The notes: a model not told the origin generated them from the letters alone. DNA of 9,349 nucleotides from Nocardioides sp. (GCA_021731205.1 JAKFXV010000104.1:1-9349), one strand, 5' to 3'; counted from the first letter of the stretch, positions 1-6,749 are shown. Translations and numbers: made by a program.

Positions 1-1157
1 ACATCGATTGGCACGGCGAACGCGTCGTCGACGTACCCCCGCGCAGCGTCGCGCACGACGGCCCGACCTACCACCGCCCGATCGCCCGGCCCGAGTGGCA
101 AGATGCGTTGCAGGCCAACTCGACCGCAAGTCTTCCTCGACCCCGCAGCGGCGATGAGCTCCGCGCCATCCTGCTCCGCCTGCTCGGCTCGCCCAACCTG
201 TGCGACAAGTCGTGGATCACCGACCAGTACGACCGCTATGTCCGCGGCAACACCGTGCTCGCTCAACCCGAGGACAGCGGGATGATCCGCGTCGACGAAC
301 AGACCAACCTGGGTGTTGCCGTCTCCACCGATTGCAATGGGCGCTTCGCAAAGCTCGACCCGTACGTCGGAGCGCAGTTGGCGCTCGCCGAGTCCTACCG
401 CAACGTGGCGACGGGCGGTGCGACGCCGTTGGCGATCTCCGACTGCTTGAACTTCGGCTCCCCCGAGGACCCGGGCGTGATGTGGCAGTTCGCGGAGACC
501 TGTCGCGGTCTGAAGGACGGCTGTGCGGAGCTCGGGATTCCGGTCACCGGCGGCAACGTGAGCCTCTACAACCAGACGGGAGACACCGCGATCTTGCCGA
601 CCCCGGTCGTGGCCGTGCTCGGCGTGATCGACGACGTCACCCGGCGTACGCCGAGCGGCTTCCAGGCCGAGGGCGACCAGATCTTCCTGCTCGGCACCAC
701 CGCGGATGAGCTCGACGGCTCGCAGTGGGCGTTGGTCGAGCACCAACACCTGGGTGGGCTGCCGCCTCGGGTCGACCTGGCCGCCGAGCAACGCCTGGCT
801 CGACTCCTGGGCGAGGCCGGTCACACTGGGGCGATCACCAGCGCCCACGACCTGGCCGACGGCGGCCTGGCGCAGACCCTGGCCGAGTCGTGCCTGCGCC
901 GGGGAATCGGCGCCGAGATCGCGCTGGGAACGGATGGTTTCGTCGAACTGTTCTCCGAGTCCTCCGGCCGGGTCCTGGTCACGACCACTCCGAAGGCTGC
1001 GGCCGAGCTGCTGGCTCTTGCTGCTCACCACGACGTGCCGTGCGCCGCGCTGGGTCGCACCGGCGGCGACCGGCTCGTTGTCGAGGGCCGGTTCGACATT
1101 CCGGTGTCCGAGTTGAGGACCGTGTGGACGGCGACCCTGCCAGACGCCCTGGGATAG
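1..1157 (+). CDS. purL: Phosphoribosylformylglycinamidine synthase subunit PurL, 3' part
   Basis: This is the C-terminal half of FGAM synthase, which converts FGAR, glutamine and ATP to FGAM in step 4 of purine synthesis. The frame is open from base 3 with no start in the window, so the gene begins upstream; 384 residues are visible before the TAG at 1155. The fragment reads like the second AIRS-type ATP-binding half. It has the stretches [40 protein letters not shown] and, near the C-terminus, [16 protein letters not shown], typical of PurL. Length and style suggest the small actinobacterial type (family total about 750 residues), which works with separate PurQ and PurS; neither is in the window. 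The stop lies in a 12-bp tandem repeat that gives four in-frame TAG codons (1155, 1167, 1179, 1185). The next gene appears to overlap the last 34 bases. Identity is secure. Confidence 0.96.
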   Translation, partial: IDWHGERVVDVPPRSVAHDGPTYHRPIARPEWQDALQANSTASLPRPRSGDELRAILLRLLGSPNLCDKSWITDQYDRYVRGNTVLAQPEDSGMIRVDEQTNLGVAVSTDCNGRFAKLDPYVGAQLALAESYRNVATGGATPLAISDCLNFGSPEDPGVMWQFAETCRGLKDGCAELGIPVTGGNVSLYNQTGDTAILPTPVVAVLGVIDDVTRRTPSGFQAEGDQIFLLGTTADELDGSQWALVEHQHLGGLPPRVDLAAEQRLARLLGEAGHTGAITSAHDLADGGLAQTLAESCLRRGIGAEIALGTDGFVELFSESSGRVLVTTTPKAAAELLALAAHHDVPCAALGRTGGDRLVVEGRFDIPVSELRTVWTATLPDALG

Positions 1158-2041
1158 ACCCCGGGATAGGTCCCGGGATAGGCATAGTTGCGAGCCGCAG
1201 AGGTCTGCTCCGAAGCGCATTGGGACTGCCGGCGTTCGGTCTGCCCCTGGTCGCCTGCGCCGGCGAAGGATCGGAGGTCGAGGTGAGCCGCACCGAGAGG
1301 GTCGACTACGGCCCTGATCCTTCGCAGTACGCCGAGCTCTATCGCCCCGTGGGCGAGTCCCGCGGCGTCGTCGTGGTCATCCACGGCGGCTATTGGAAAG
1401 CGGCGTACGACGCCGAACTCGGCCAGCCGCTGGCCCGCGATCTCGCCGCCCGGGGCTGGACGGCCTGGAACCTCGAGTACCGCCGCGTCGGCAACGGCGG
1501 CGGAGTGCCCGAGACGCTGGACGATGTCGCAGCGGGCATCGACGCCCTGGCCGATCTGCCGGAGCTCGACCTCACGAACGTGATCGCCGTGGGGCACTCC
1601 GCCGGGGGACATCTGGCCGCCTGGGCTGCCGCGCGGGGTCGTTACCCGCGTTGGTCGCCCGTCCGGCTCGAGGTCACCGGCGTGATCGCCAAGGCCGGCG
1701 TCCTGGACCTCGCGTCGGCCTATCGCGCCGGGCTCGGCACCGGAGCGGTCGCCGGCTTCGTGGGTTCGCCGCCCGGGCCGTCATACGACCAGGTCGACCC
1801 GATCCGGCAGGTCCCGCTCGACGTGCCGGTCTGGTGTGTGCACGGCGAGGATGACACGACGGTGCCGATCGCACAGTCCGTGGCGTACGTCGACGCGGCC
1901 GTCGCCGCGGGCGGTCGGGCCGAACTGGTCAGGTTCGAAGGTGACCACTTCGAGCCGATCGACCCCGACTCCGAGGCCTGGGAACTCGTCGTCGGCATCC
2001 TCGGCGAGATCTCCGGCGTCGACGCCGCGGGGGAGGGGTAG
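1124..2041 (+). CDS. Alpha/beta-hydrolase (kynurenine formamidase-like), predicted Tat lipoprotein
   Basis: This is a serine hydrolase of the BD-FAE/kynurenine-formamidase type; the substrate is unknown. With the GTG start at 1124 it has 305 residues. The oxyanion motif HGGYW is at 87-91, the nucleophile elbow GHSAGG has Ser159, and the probable acid and base are Asp244 (HGEDDTTVP) and His275 (GDHFEP). The N-terminus has SRRGLLR (24-30), a hydrophobic stretch, and the lipobox LVAC with Cys45, which together suggest Tat export and lipid anchoring outside the membrane. The start is uncertain. GTG 1124 has GAGG 5 nt upstream and overlaps purL by 34 nt, but gives a long, repeat-encoded N-region; no ATG, GTG or TTG lies directly before the Tat motif. 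The stop at 2039 abuts the next start. HGGYW resembles kynurenine formamidases, but a general esterase is equally possible. Confidence 0.82.
   Translation: MDGDPARRPGIDPGIGPGIGIVASRRGLLRSALGLPAFGLPLVACAGEGSEVEVSRTERVDYGPDPSQYAELYRPVGESRGVVVVIHGGYWKAAYDAELGQPLARDLAARGWTAWNLEYRRVGNGGGVPETLDDVAAGIDALADLPELDLTNVIAVGHSAGGHLAAWAAARGRYPRWSPVRLEVTGVIAKAGVLDLASAYRAGLGTGAVAGFVGSPPGPSYDQVDPIRQVPLDVPVWCVHGEDDTTVPIAQSVAYVDAAVAAGGRAELVRFEGDHFEPIDPDSEAWELVVGILGEISGVDAAGEG
1151..1186 (+). repeat. Three tandem 12-bp repeats with hairpin at the purL/hydrolase junction
   Basis: Three consecutive 12-mers begin at 1151, 1163 and 1175, each starting GGGATAG, with diverged ends (ACCCC, GTCCC, GCATA). The purL stop codon is in the first copy, and the other copies repeat the in-frame TAG. 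In the hydrolase frame the repeat encodes [12 protein letters not shown]. Copies one and two also form a 7-bp perfect hairpin: CCCGGGA at 1160-1166, loop TAGG, TCCCGGG at 1171-1177. No T-run follows, so a classical terminator is unlikely. A role in coupling or attenuation is possible but not shown. Confidence 0.75.
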
Positions 2042-2413
2042 GTGGCCCGGCGGTTACGACCGGCCCCCCCGGAGCAGGTCGCCCAGGCGCTCGCTCGCCT
2101 CGATGACCCGCGAGACGGCGACCTCCGGCTGCTGACCAAGCACTTCCTCGCGGTGTTGTCCGAACGGGCGCCCGGTGCCTCGGTGGAGGTGCGAGTTCCG
2201 CCGTACGCCGCGGCGCAGGTCATCCCCGGGGTGCGGCACACGAGAGGCACGCCCCCGGCCGTGGTCGAACTGGACGCCCGCACTTGGATCGAGCTGGCGA
2301 CCGGCGCGGTGGCGTGGCCGGAGGCGGTGACCTCGGGTGCCGTGCGGGCTAGCGGCGAGCGGGCCGACCTGGCGCCGTACCTCCCACTCGTTGGGTCGAC
2401 CCCGCCGAACTAG
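2042..2413 (+). CDS. Bacterial SCP-ortholog (sterol-carrier-like) family protein, conserved beside purF
   Basis: This is a 123-residue cytoplasmic protein with no signal peptide or membrane segment. It resembles the small actinobacterial proteins annotated as sterol carrier family or SCP ortholog; from memory, Rv0807, which lies next to purF in Mycobacterium tuberculosis, is of this kind. Visible conserved parts are VEVRVPPYAAAQ (48-59), HTRGTPPAVVELDARTW (66-82), LATG (85-88), and SGERADLAPYLPL near the C-terminus. The GTG start immediately follows the hydrolase TAG, with GGAGGGG at 2032-2038 inside the hydrolase end, so translation is probably coupled. Its TAG stop at 2411-2413 is also the start of the putative -10 box of the next gene. 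The function is unknown; a lipid-binding SCP2-like fold is suggested only by family naming. No catalytic residues can be assigned. Confidence 0.85.
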   Translation: MARRLRPAPPEQVAQALARLDDPRDGDLRLLTKHFLAVLSERAPGASVEVRVPPYAAAQVIPGVRHTRGTPPAVVELDARTWIELATGAVAWPEAVTSGAVRASGERADLAPYLPLVGSTPPN

Positions 2414-2416
2414 ATT
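2411..2416 (+). promoter_or_regulatory. Putative -10 box for a leaderless M20 peptidase transcript
   Basis: TAGATT fits the actinobacterial TANNNT -10 consensus and ends 6 nt before the ATG at 2423, the spacing expected if transcription begins at or next to the start codon. The spacer shows no Shine-Dalgarno sequence, which supports a leaderless transcript. No good -35 is visible; TCGTTG (2388-2393, 17-bp spacing) is weak. The palindrome GGGTCGACCC lies at 2393-2402. The box overlaps the SCP-like gene's stop codon. Confidence 0.5.
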
Positions 2417-2422
2417 GGCGCC

Positions 2423-3811
2423 ATGACCTCGATCGAGCAGTTGCGCACCCGCCTAGCCGACGTTCTGCCCGGCGTACGACGCGACCTCGAGCGGCTGATC
2501 CGTATCGAGTCCGTCAGCGCGGACCCGCAGCGCGCCGGCCAGCTCGAGCGCTCGGCCCAGGCCGTGGCTGAGCTGTTCACCACCGAGGGCTTCCGCAGCC
2601 AGATCCTGTCCGTCGAGGGCGGCGCCCCGGCCGTGGTGGCCCATCGCCAAGGTCCGGCGGGCGCCCCGACCGTGCTGCTCTATGCCCATCACGACGTGCA
2701 GCCCGAGGGCGACCACGCGACCTGGGACTCTCCGCCTTTCGAGCCGACCGAGCGGGCCGGCCGGCTTTACGCACGCGGCGCGGCGGACGACAAGGCCGGC
2801 ATCGCCGCCCATCTCGCCGCGGTGCGGATCCTGGGTGACGACCTACCGGTCGGCTTGGTGATCTTCAGCGAAGGTGAGGAGGAGATCGGCAGCCCTAGCC
2901 TTTCGGCGTTCTTGCATCACCACCGTGACCTCCTGCGGGCGGACGTCATGGTGATTGCTGACTCCGGCAACTGGGACATCGGAGTGCCCGCGCTGACCAC
3001 GAGCCTGCGGGGCCTGATCAGCGTCGACGTCGAGGTGCGCACCCTCACCCACGCGGTCCATTCCGGCATGTGGGGCGGGCTGGCCCCGGATGCCCTGATG
3101 GCACTCGTCCGGTTGTTGGCATCACTGCACGACGACGAGGGCAACGTCGCCGTCGCCGGGCTGTACGCCGGACCGGCAGCCGCCGTCGACTACCCAGAGG
3201 AGCGGCTGCGGGTCGAGTCGGGTGCGATCGAGGGCCTGCACTGGATCGGTACGGGTCCGGTCGTCGAACGGCTCTGGACCAAGCCGGCCGTCAGCGTCAC
3301 CGGCCTCGACGCCCCCAGGGTGGCCGGCGCCTCCAACACCCTCATCCCGAGCGCCCGGGCGAAGGTCACCTTGCGGATCGCGCCCGGGGACACCACAGCC
3401 AACGCCGCCCGCTGTCTCATCGACCACCTCGAGGCCAACGCGCCCTGGGGAGCCGCGGTCACCTGCACCCTCGGCGACGCCGGAGAGCCGATCGCGATCG
3501 ACGCCACCGGTCCGGCGTACGACGCCGCACGCGAGGCGTTCCGCGAAGCCTGGGACGGGACGGCCCCGATCGACATGGGGGTGGGGGGCTCGATCCCGTT
3601 CATCGCGGAGTTCCTCGACACGTTTCCTGACGCGAGTGTGCTGGTGACCGGCGTCGAAGACCCCGACACCCGCGCCCACGGCGCCAACGAAGGCCTGCAT
3701 CTGGCCGAGTTCGAGCGGGTCTGCCTGGCCGAAGCGTTGCTGTTGCTCAAGCTCGCCCAGAACCCACGCAAGGTCATACGTACTGGTCGCAATAGCGACC
3801 GAGTCGTATGA
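2423..3811 (+). CDS. M20 family metallopeptidase (dipeptidase-like)
   Basis: This is a di-zinc M20 peptidase of 462 residues, the usual size for the dipeptidase/carnosinase-like branch; it probably cleaves dipeptides or removes C-terminal residues in the cytoplasm. Motifs are in the expected order. YAHHDVQP has His89 as metal ligand and Asp91. RGAADDKAG has Asp122 as bridging ligand. EGEEEIGS has Glu153 as likely general base and Glu154 as metal ligand. ADSGNW has Asp180, and RAHGANEG has His419. The dimerisation/lid domain lies roughly at 190-310 and includes HAVHSGMWGG. No signal peptide is seen. The ATG at 2423 sits 6 nt after a TAGATT box, and an in-frame TAG at 2411 excludes an upstream start. 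The last 13 codons form one side and the loop of a large inverted repeat, and the TGA stop is in its 3' arm. Substrate cannot be read from sequence. Confidence 0.93.
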   Translation: MTSIEQLRTRLADVLPGVRRDLERLIRIESVSADPQRAGQLERSAQAVAELFTTEGFRSQILSVEGGAPAVVAHRQGPAGAPTVLLYAHHDVQPEGDHATWDSPPFEPTERAGRLYARGAADDKAGIAAHLAAVRILGDDLPVGLVIFSEGEEEIGSPSLSAFLHHHRDLLRADVMVIADSGNWDIGVPALTTSLRGLISVDVEVRTLTHAVHSGMWGGLAPDALMALVRLLASLHDDEGNVAVAGLYAGPAAAVDYPEERLRVESGAIEGLHWIGTGPVVERLWTKPAVSVTGLDAPRVAGASNTLIPSARAKVTLRIAPGDTTANAARCLIDHLEANAPWGAAVTCTLGDAGEPIAIDATGPAYDAAREAFREAWDGTAPIDMGVGGSIPFIAEFLDTFPDASVLVTGVEDPDTRAHGANEGLHLAEFERVCLAEALLLLKLAQNPRKVIRTGRNSDRVV

Positions 3812-3815
3812 CCTT
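3770..3815 (+). terminator. Large inverted repeat at the end of the M20 gene, possible terminator or operator
   Basis: AAGGTCATACG (3770-3780) is matched perfectly by CGTATGACCTT (3805-3815). Inside, GGTCGC (3785-3790) pairs with GCGACC (3795-3800) around loop AATA, and ACT (3782-3784) can pair with AGT (3802-3804), leaving single-base bulges T3781 and G3801. The total is about 20 base pairs in 46 nt. The M20 stop codon (3809-3811) is in the 3' arm. There is no T-run after it, so it is not a classical intrinsic terminator; a tail-less actinobacterial terminator, an RNA-stabilising hairpin, or an operator for the purF promoter 55 bp downstream are all possible. Confidence 0.55.
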
Positions 3816-3870
3816 AGGCGGGTCTCGTCCTGAAGCGCGTCGCGAATCGGTGCGCACCCACGCCACCACC

Positions 3871-3876
3871 TAGACT
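3871..3876 (+). promoter_or_regulatory. Putative -10 box for leaderless purF
   Basis: TAGACT fits TANNNT and is followed by a 6-nt spacer (GAGGCC) and the GTG start at 3883, the same geometry as for the M20 gene. GAGG in the spacer is only 2 nt from the start, too close for a good ribosome site, so a leaderless mRNA is favoured. No clear -35 is visible at 17-18 bp (CGGTGC or TCGGTG). The TAG of the box is in frame with purF and blocks any upstream start. Confidence 0.55.
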
Positions 3877-3882
3877 GAGGCC

Positions 3883-5472
3883 GTGCCTTCGCACCCCCCA
3901 CGCAGTTCTGCCCGCAAGGGCGGTGACGGTCGACTCACGACCGCGCTCGACCCGCACGATCTCGGCCCCCAGGACCAATGCGGCGTTTTCGGCGTGTGGG
4001 CGCCTGGCGAAGACGTCGCAAAGTTGGCGTACTTCGGCCTCTACGCCCTCCAGCACCGCGGTCAGGAATCGGCCGGCATCGCCGTCAGCGACGGTCGCCA
4101 GATCCTGGTCTACAAGGACATGGGCCTGGTCTCGCAGGTCTTCGACGAGTCCACCCTGGAGGCGTTCAAAGGCCACATCGCGGTCGGCCACTGCCGCTAC
4201 TCCACCACCGGAGCCAGCACCTGGCACAACGCCCAGCCGACCTTCCATCCCACCGTCGACGGGTCGATCGCGCTGGGTCACAACGGCAACCTGATCAACA
4301 CCGCCGAGCTGGCCGAGATGGTGGCCGCCCAGGGCGGACTGGAGGGCGAGCTCGACCTCCAGGTCAAGCTCCCAGGTCAGGCGACCAACGACACCAGCCT
4401 GGTCACCACACTGCTCGCCCACCACCCCGATACTTCGTTGGAGGAGCGCGCCGTCGAGGTGCTGCCGACCATCCAGGGCGCCTACTCCTTCATCTGGATG
4501 AACGAGAAGACGCTGTACGCCGCCCGCGACCCGCAGGGCATTCGGCCGCTGGTGCTCGGGCGGCTCGAGCGTGGATGGGTCGTGGCCTCCGAGACCGCCG
4601 CGCTCGACATCGTGGGTGCGTCGTACATCCGCGAGGTCGATCCCGGCGAGCTGGTCGTGATCGACGCGGACGGTTTGCGCAGCCGGCAGTTCGCCGAGCC
4701 GGCGCCAAAACACTGTCTGTTCGAGTTCGTCTACCTCGCCCGGCCCGACACCCGGATCACCGACCAGCGCATCCACAGCGTGCGCGTCGAGATCGGCCGC
4801 AAGCTGGCCAAGGCATTCCCGGCGGATGCCGATCTCGTAATTCCCGTCCCCGAGTCCGGCACCCCTGCCGCGATCGGGTACGCCGAGGCCTCGGGCATCC
4901 CCTACGGCACCGGCCTGGTGAAGAACTCCTACGTCGGGCGTACCTTCATCCAGCCGTCCCAGACCATCCGCCAGCTCGGCATCCGGTTGAAGCTCAACCC
5001 GCTGCGCGACGTGATCGAGGGCAAGCGGCTCGTGGTCGTCGACGACTCCATCGTGCGCGGCAACACCCAACGCGCACTGGTCCGGATGCTGCGCGAGGCC
5101 GGGGCCCGCGAGGTCCACGTGCGGATCTCGAGCCCGCCGGTGAAATGGCCGTGCTTCTACGGCATCGACTTTGCGACTCGGGCCGAGCTGATCGCCAACG
5201 GGCTCAGCACCGATGAAATCTGTCGCTCGATCGACGCCGACTCCCTCGGCTACATCTCATTGGAGGACCTCGTCGAGTCGACCTCCGTGCCGATGGACCA
5301 CCTCTGTCGGGCCTGCTTCGACGGGGTCTACCCGATCGACCTGCCGAACCCGGAGCGGCTCGGCAAGAACCACCTTGAGCTCCCCGTGGCGAGCCCGGCC
5401 GTGACCGATGTCGACGGCCTCGTGGTGTCGCTGGCGGGGGCTGGAGCGGGCGACTCGCTGGAGCGGCCGTGA
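3883..5472 (+). CDS. purF: Amidophosphoribosyltransferase (glutamine PRPP amidotransferase)
   Basis: This enzyme makes 5-phosphoribosylamine from PRPP and glutamine, the first committed step of purine synthesis. It has 529 residues. The N-terminal Ntn glutaminase domain begins with Cys33 (DQCGVFGVW) after a 32-residue propeptide that must be cleaved to free the cysteine; the B. subtilis propeptide is about 11 residues. Glutaminase motifs include QHRGQESAG (57-65), GHCRYSTTG (102-110) and GHNGNL (132-137). The C-terminal phosphoribosyltransferase domain has the PRPP loop VVVDDSIVRGNT (384-395). Cys278, Cys424, Cys475 and Cys478 match the four [4Fe-4S] ligands of the Bacillus-type enzyme, so this is the iron-sulfur, oxygen-sensitive, allosterically regulated form. 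GTG 3883 is the only start available: TAG at 3871 is in frame, and no in-frame ATG, GTG or TTG occurs before Cys33. purM follows after 55 nt. Confidence 0.98.
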   Translation: MPSHPPRSSARKGGDGRLTTALDPHDLGPQDQCGVFGVWAPGEDVAKLAYFGLYALQHRGQESAGIAVSDGRQILVYKDMGLVSQVFDESTLEAFKGHIAVGHCRYSTTGASTWHNAQPTFHPTVDGSIALGHNGNLINTAELAEMVAAQGGLEGELDLQVKLPGQATNDTSLVTTLLAHHPDTSLEERAVEVLPTIQGAYSFIWMNEKTLYAARDPQGIRPLVLGRLERGWVVASETAALDIVGASYIREVDPGELVVIDADGLRSRQFAEPAPKHCLFEFVYLARPDTRITDQRIHSVRVEIGRKLAKAFPADADLVIPVPESGTPAAIGYAEASGIPYGTGLVKNSYVGRTFIQPSQTIRQLGIRLKLNPLRDVIEGKRLVVVDDSIVRGNTQRALVRMLREAGAREVHVRISSPPVKWPCFYGIDFATRAELIANGLSTDEICRSIDADSLGYISLEDLVESTSVPMDHLCRACFDGVYPIDLPNPERLGKNHLELPVASPAVTDVDGLVVSLAGAGAGDSLERP

Positions 5473-5483
5473 GCGAAGCGAGA

Positions 5484-5512
5484 GAGCGCGCGGTTGCGCT
5501 CGAACTGCGAGC
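5484..5512 (+). other. Two mutually exclusive small hairpins between purF and purM
   Basis: GAGCGC (5484-5489) pairs with GCGCTC (5496-5501) around a 6-nt loop. The overlapping GCTCG (5498-5502) pairs with CGAGC (5508-5512) around AACTG. They share 5498-5501, so only one can form at a time. The second ends 5 nt before the purM Shine-Dalgarno. The preceding GTGAGCGAAGCGAG (5469-5482) is a low-complexity repeat style that I recall after stop codons in high-GC actinobacteria. Regulatory meaning is unproven, as small GC-rich hairpins arise easily by chance. Confidence 0.3.
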
Positions 5513-5517
5513 TCACC

Positions 5518-5523
5518 AGGAGG
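5518..5523 (+). promoter_or_regulatory. Shine-Dalgarno that fixes the purM start
   Basis: AGGAGG is a perfect ribosome-binding core, 4 nt before the GTG at 5528. It decides the purM start over the longer open frame, which reaches back into purF to 5408. Unlike purF and the M20 gene, purM is therefore read as an internal cistron of the purF transcript. Confidence 0.85.
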
Positions 5524-5527
5524 CACC

Positions 5528-6595
5528 GTGACTGACCCCGGACCCGACAACGCGTACGCCGCTGCCGGGGTTTCGATCGAGGCGGCCGACGAGGCCATCG
5601 AGTTGATGCGGGTGTGGATCGAGAAGGCTCGCCGGCCCGAGATGGTGGGCGGCCTGGGTGGATTCGCGGGACTGTTCGACGCCTCGGCCTTGACGGCGTA
5701 CACCCGCCCGTTGCTGGCCACCTCCACCGACGGTGTCGGCACCAAGGTAGCCATCGCGCAGGCGATGGACCGTCACGACACGATCGGGTTCGACCTGGTC
5801 GGCATGGTCGTCGACGACCTCGTGGTGTGCGGGGCCGAGCCCTTGTTCATGACCGACTACATCGCCTGTGGACGCGTGGTCTCCGAGCGCATCGCCGCGA
5901 TTGTGAAGGGCATTGCCGAAGCCTGCGTCCTGGCCGGATGTGCCCTCGTCGGCGGGGAGACGGCCGAGCACCCGGGCCTGCTGCATCCCGACGAGTACGA
6001 CATCGCGGGGGCGGCCACCGGCGTGGTTGAGGCCGAGCGCCTGCTCGGCTCGGAGCGAGTGCGAAGCGGGGATGCCGTGATCGCGATGGCATCGTCGGGC
6101 CTGCACTCCAACGGCTACTCGCTGGTGCGACACGTGCTGCTCAACGCCGCAGGTTGGGCTCTGGATCGCGACGTCCCCGAGCTCGGCCGCCCCTTGGGCG
6201 AGGAACTGCTGGAGCCGACGCGGATCTATGCCAAGGCCTGCCTCGACCTGGCCGTCCGCACTCAGACGCATGCGATGTCACACGTCACTGGTGGTGGCCT
6301 CGCGGCCAACCTGGCGCGGGTGTTGCCCGCCGACGTGAGCGTCACGATCGACCGGGGCACTTGGACGCCGCAACCGATCTTCGACGTCGTACGACGCGTG
6401 GGCGAGGTTTCCCAGCCTGACCTGGAGATGACCCTCAACTGTGGCGTCGGCATGGTCTCGGTCACCGCTGCCGACGATGCGGACTCCGCCATCGCCGTTC
6501 TCGCCGAGCACGGGATTGACGCTTGGGTGGCGGGCCAGGTGGGCTCCGCACAGGCGGATCGAGTGAGCCTGGTGGGCCAACATCCCGGTTGGTGA
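5528..6595 (+). CDS. purM: Phosphoribosylformylglycinamidine cyclo-ligase (AIR synthetase)
   Basis: PurM closes the imidazole ring, turning FGAM and ATP into AIR in step 5, and so uses the product of PurL. The protein has 355 residues, normal for the family. It opens with AYAAAGVSIEAADEAI, close to the usual PurM N-terminus, followed by the ATP-loop motifs STDGVGTK (66-73), MVVDDLVVCGAEPLFMTDY (93-111) and GGETAEHPG (142-150). The C-terminal AIRS_C half contains SSGLHSNGYSLVR, SHVTGGGLAANLARVLP and MTLNCGVGM. The start is GTG 5528 behind AGGAGG. It lies 55 nt after purF, same strand, and is probably cotranscribed. purL and purM belong to the same structural superfamily, but here they are separated by four genes. 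Nothing is missing from the protein. Confidence 0.98.
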   Translation: MTDPGPDNAYAAAGVSIEAADEAIELMRVWIEKARRPEMVGGLGGFAGLFDASALTAYTRPLLATSTDGVGTKVAIAQAMDRHDTIGFDLVGMVVDDLVVCGAEPLFMTDYIACGRVVSERIAAIVKGIAEACVLAGCALVGGETAEHPGLLHPDEYDIAGAATGVVEAERLLGSERVRSGDAVIAMASSGLHSNGYSLVRHVLLNAAGWALDRDVPELGRPLGEELLEPTRIYAKACLDLAVRTQTHAMSHVTGGGLAANLARVLPADVSVTIDRGTWTPQPIFDVVRRVGEVSQPDLEMTLNCGVGMVSVTAADDADSAIAVLAEHGIDAWVAGQVGSAQADRVSLVGQHPGW

Positions 6596-6638
6596 ACTAC
6601 GTGGCCGCGGTGCCACCGGCGGAGCAACAATTTTCGGG

Positions 6639-6660
6639 GTGGGTGCCCAGGAACACCCAC
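6639..6660 (+). terminator. Hairpin in the purM-DUF3073 gap, weak terminator candidate
   Basis: GTGGGTG (6639-6645) and CACCCAC (6654-6660) form a perfect 7-bp stem with an 8-nt loop, 44 nt after the purM stop. No T-run follows; the TTTT at 6631-6634 lies before it, behind an imperfect GC-rich fold around 6604-6622. The rest of the 154-bp gap (6596-6749) contains no gene. It most likely ends the purF-purM transcript and starts the next one. Confidence 0.4.
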
Positions 6661-6668
6661 GCACCGGG

Positions 6669-6674
6669 TAGCGT
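6669..6674 (+). promoter_or_regulatory. Tentative -10 box for the DUF3073 gene
   Basis: TAGCGT fits TANNNT and lies just after the 6639-6660 hairpin. Transcription from it would give a 5' leader of roughly 70 nt ending in GAGGGGG (6735-6741), 8 nt before the ATG at 6750. No convincing -35 is seen. The leader could form a CCGGG/CCCGG hairpin (6704-6708 with 6720-6724). This is a weak call. Confidence 0.3.
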
Positions 6675-6749
6675 TGTGCTCACGAGTTACCCATTCAGTT
6701 AGCCCGGGTGCCCCAAAGCCCCGGCCAGGCGTACGAGGGGGTCGACCCT

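Noticed and set aside
725..1123. Upstream extension of the hydrolase frame into purL
   Set aside because: The extension reads as low-complexity out-of-frame purL and would put the Tat signal in the middle of the protein.
2393..2402. Palindrome GGGTCGACCC shared with 6739-6748, as an operator
   Set aside because: GTCGAC cores are frequent in this GC-rich window, so two 10-bp copies are weak evidence; one lies at a promoter, the other at a ribosome site.
3814..5118. 434-codon open frame on the minus strand opposite purF
   Set aside because: It is a shadow of purF: high-GC codon bias keeps antisense frames open, the protein has no recognisable motif, and purF is certain.
3978..5216. 412-codon open frame on the plus strand inside purF
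   Set aside because: It is an out-of-frame arginine/proline-rich reading of purF with no domain content.
5408..5527. Longer purM starting inside purF
   Set aside because: The AGGAGG at 5518-5523 and the family N-terminus place the start at GTG 5528.
6708..6749. Upstream start for the DUF3073 protein
   Set aside because: The ribosome site GAGGGGG serves ATG 6750, and the conserved family N-terminus begins there.
6596..6749. Purine riboswitch in the DUF3073 leader or before purF
   Set aside because: No purine-riboswitch junction or pseudoknot elements are recognisable, and the purF and M20 starts have essentially no leader.
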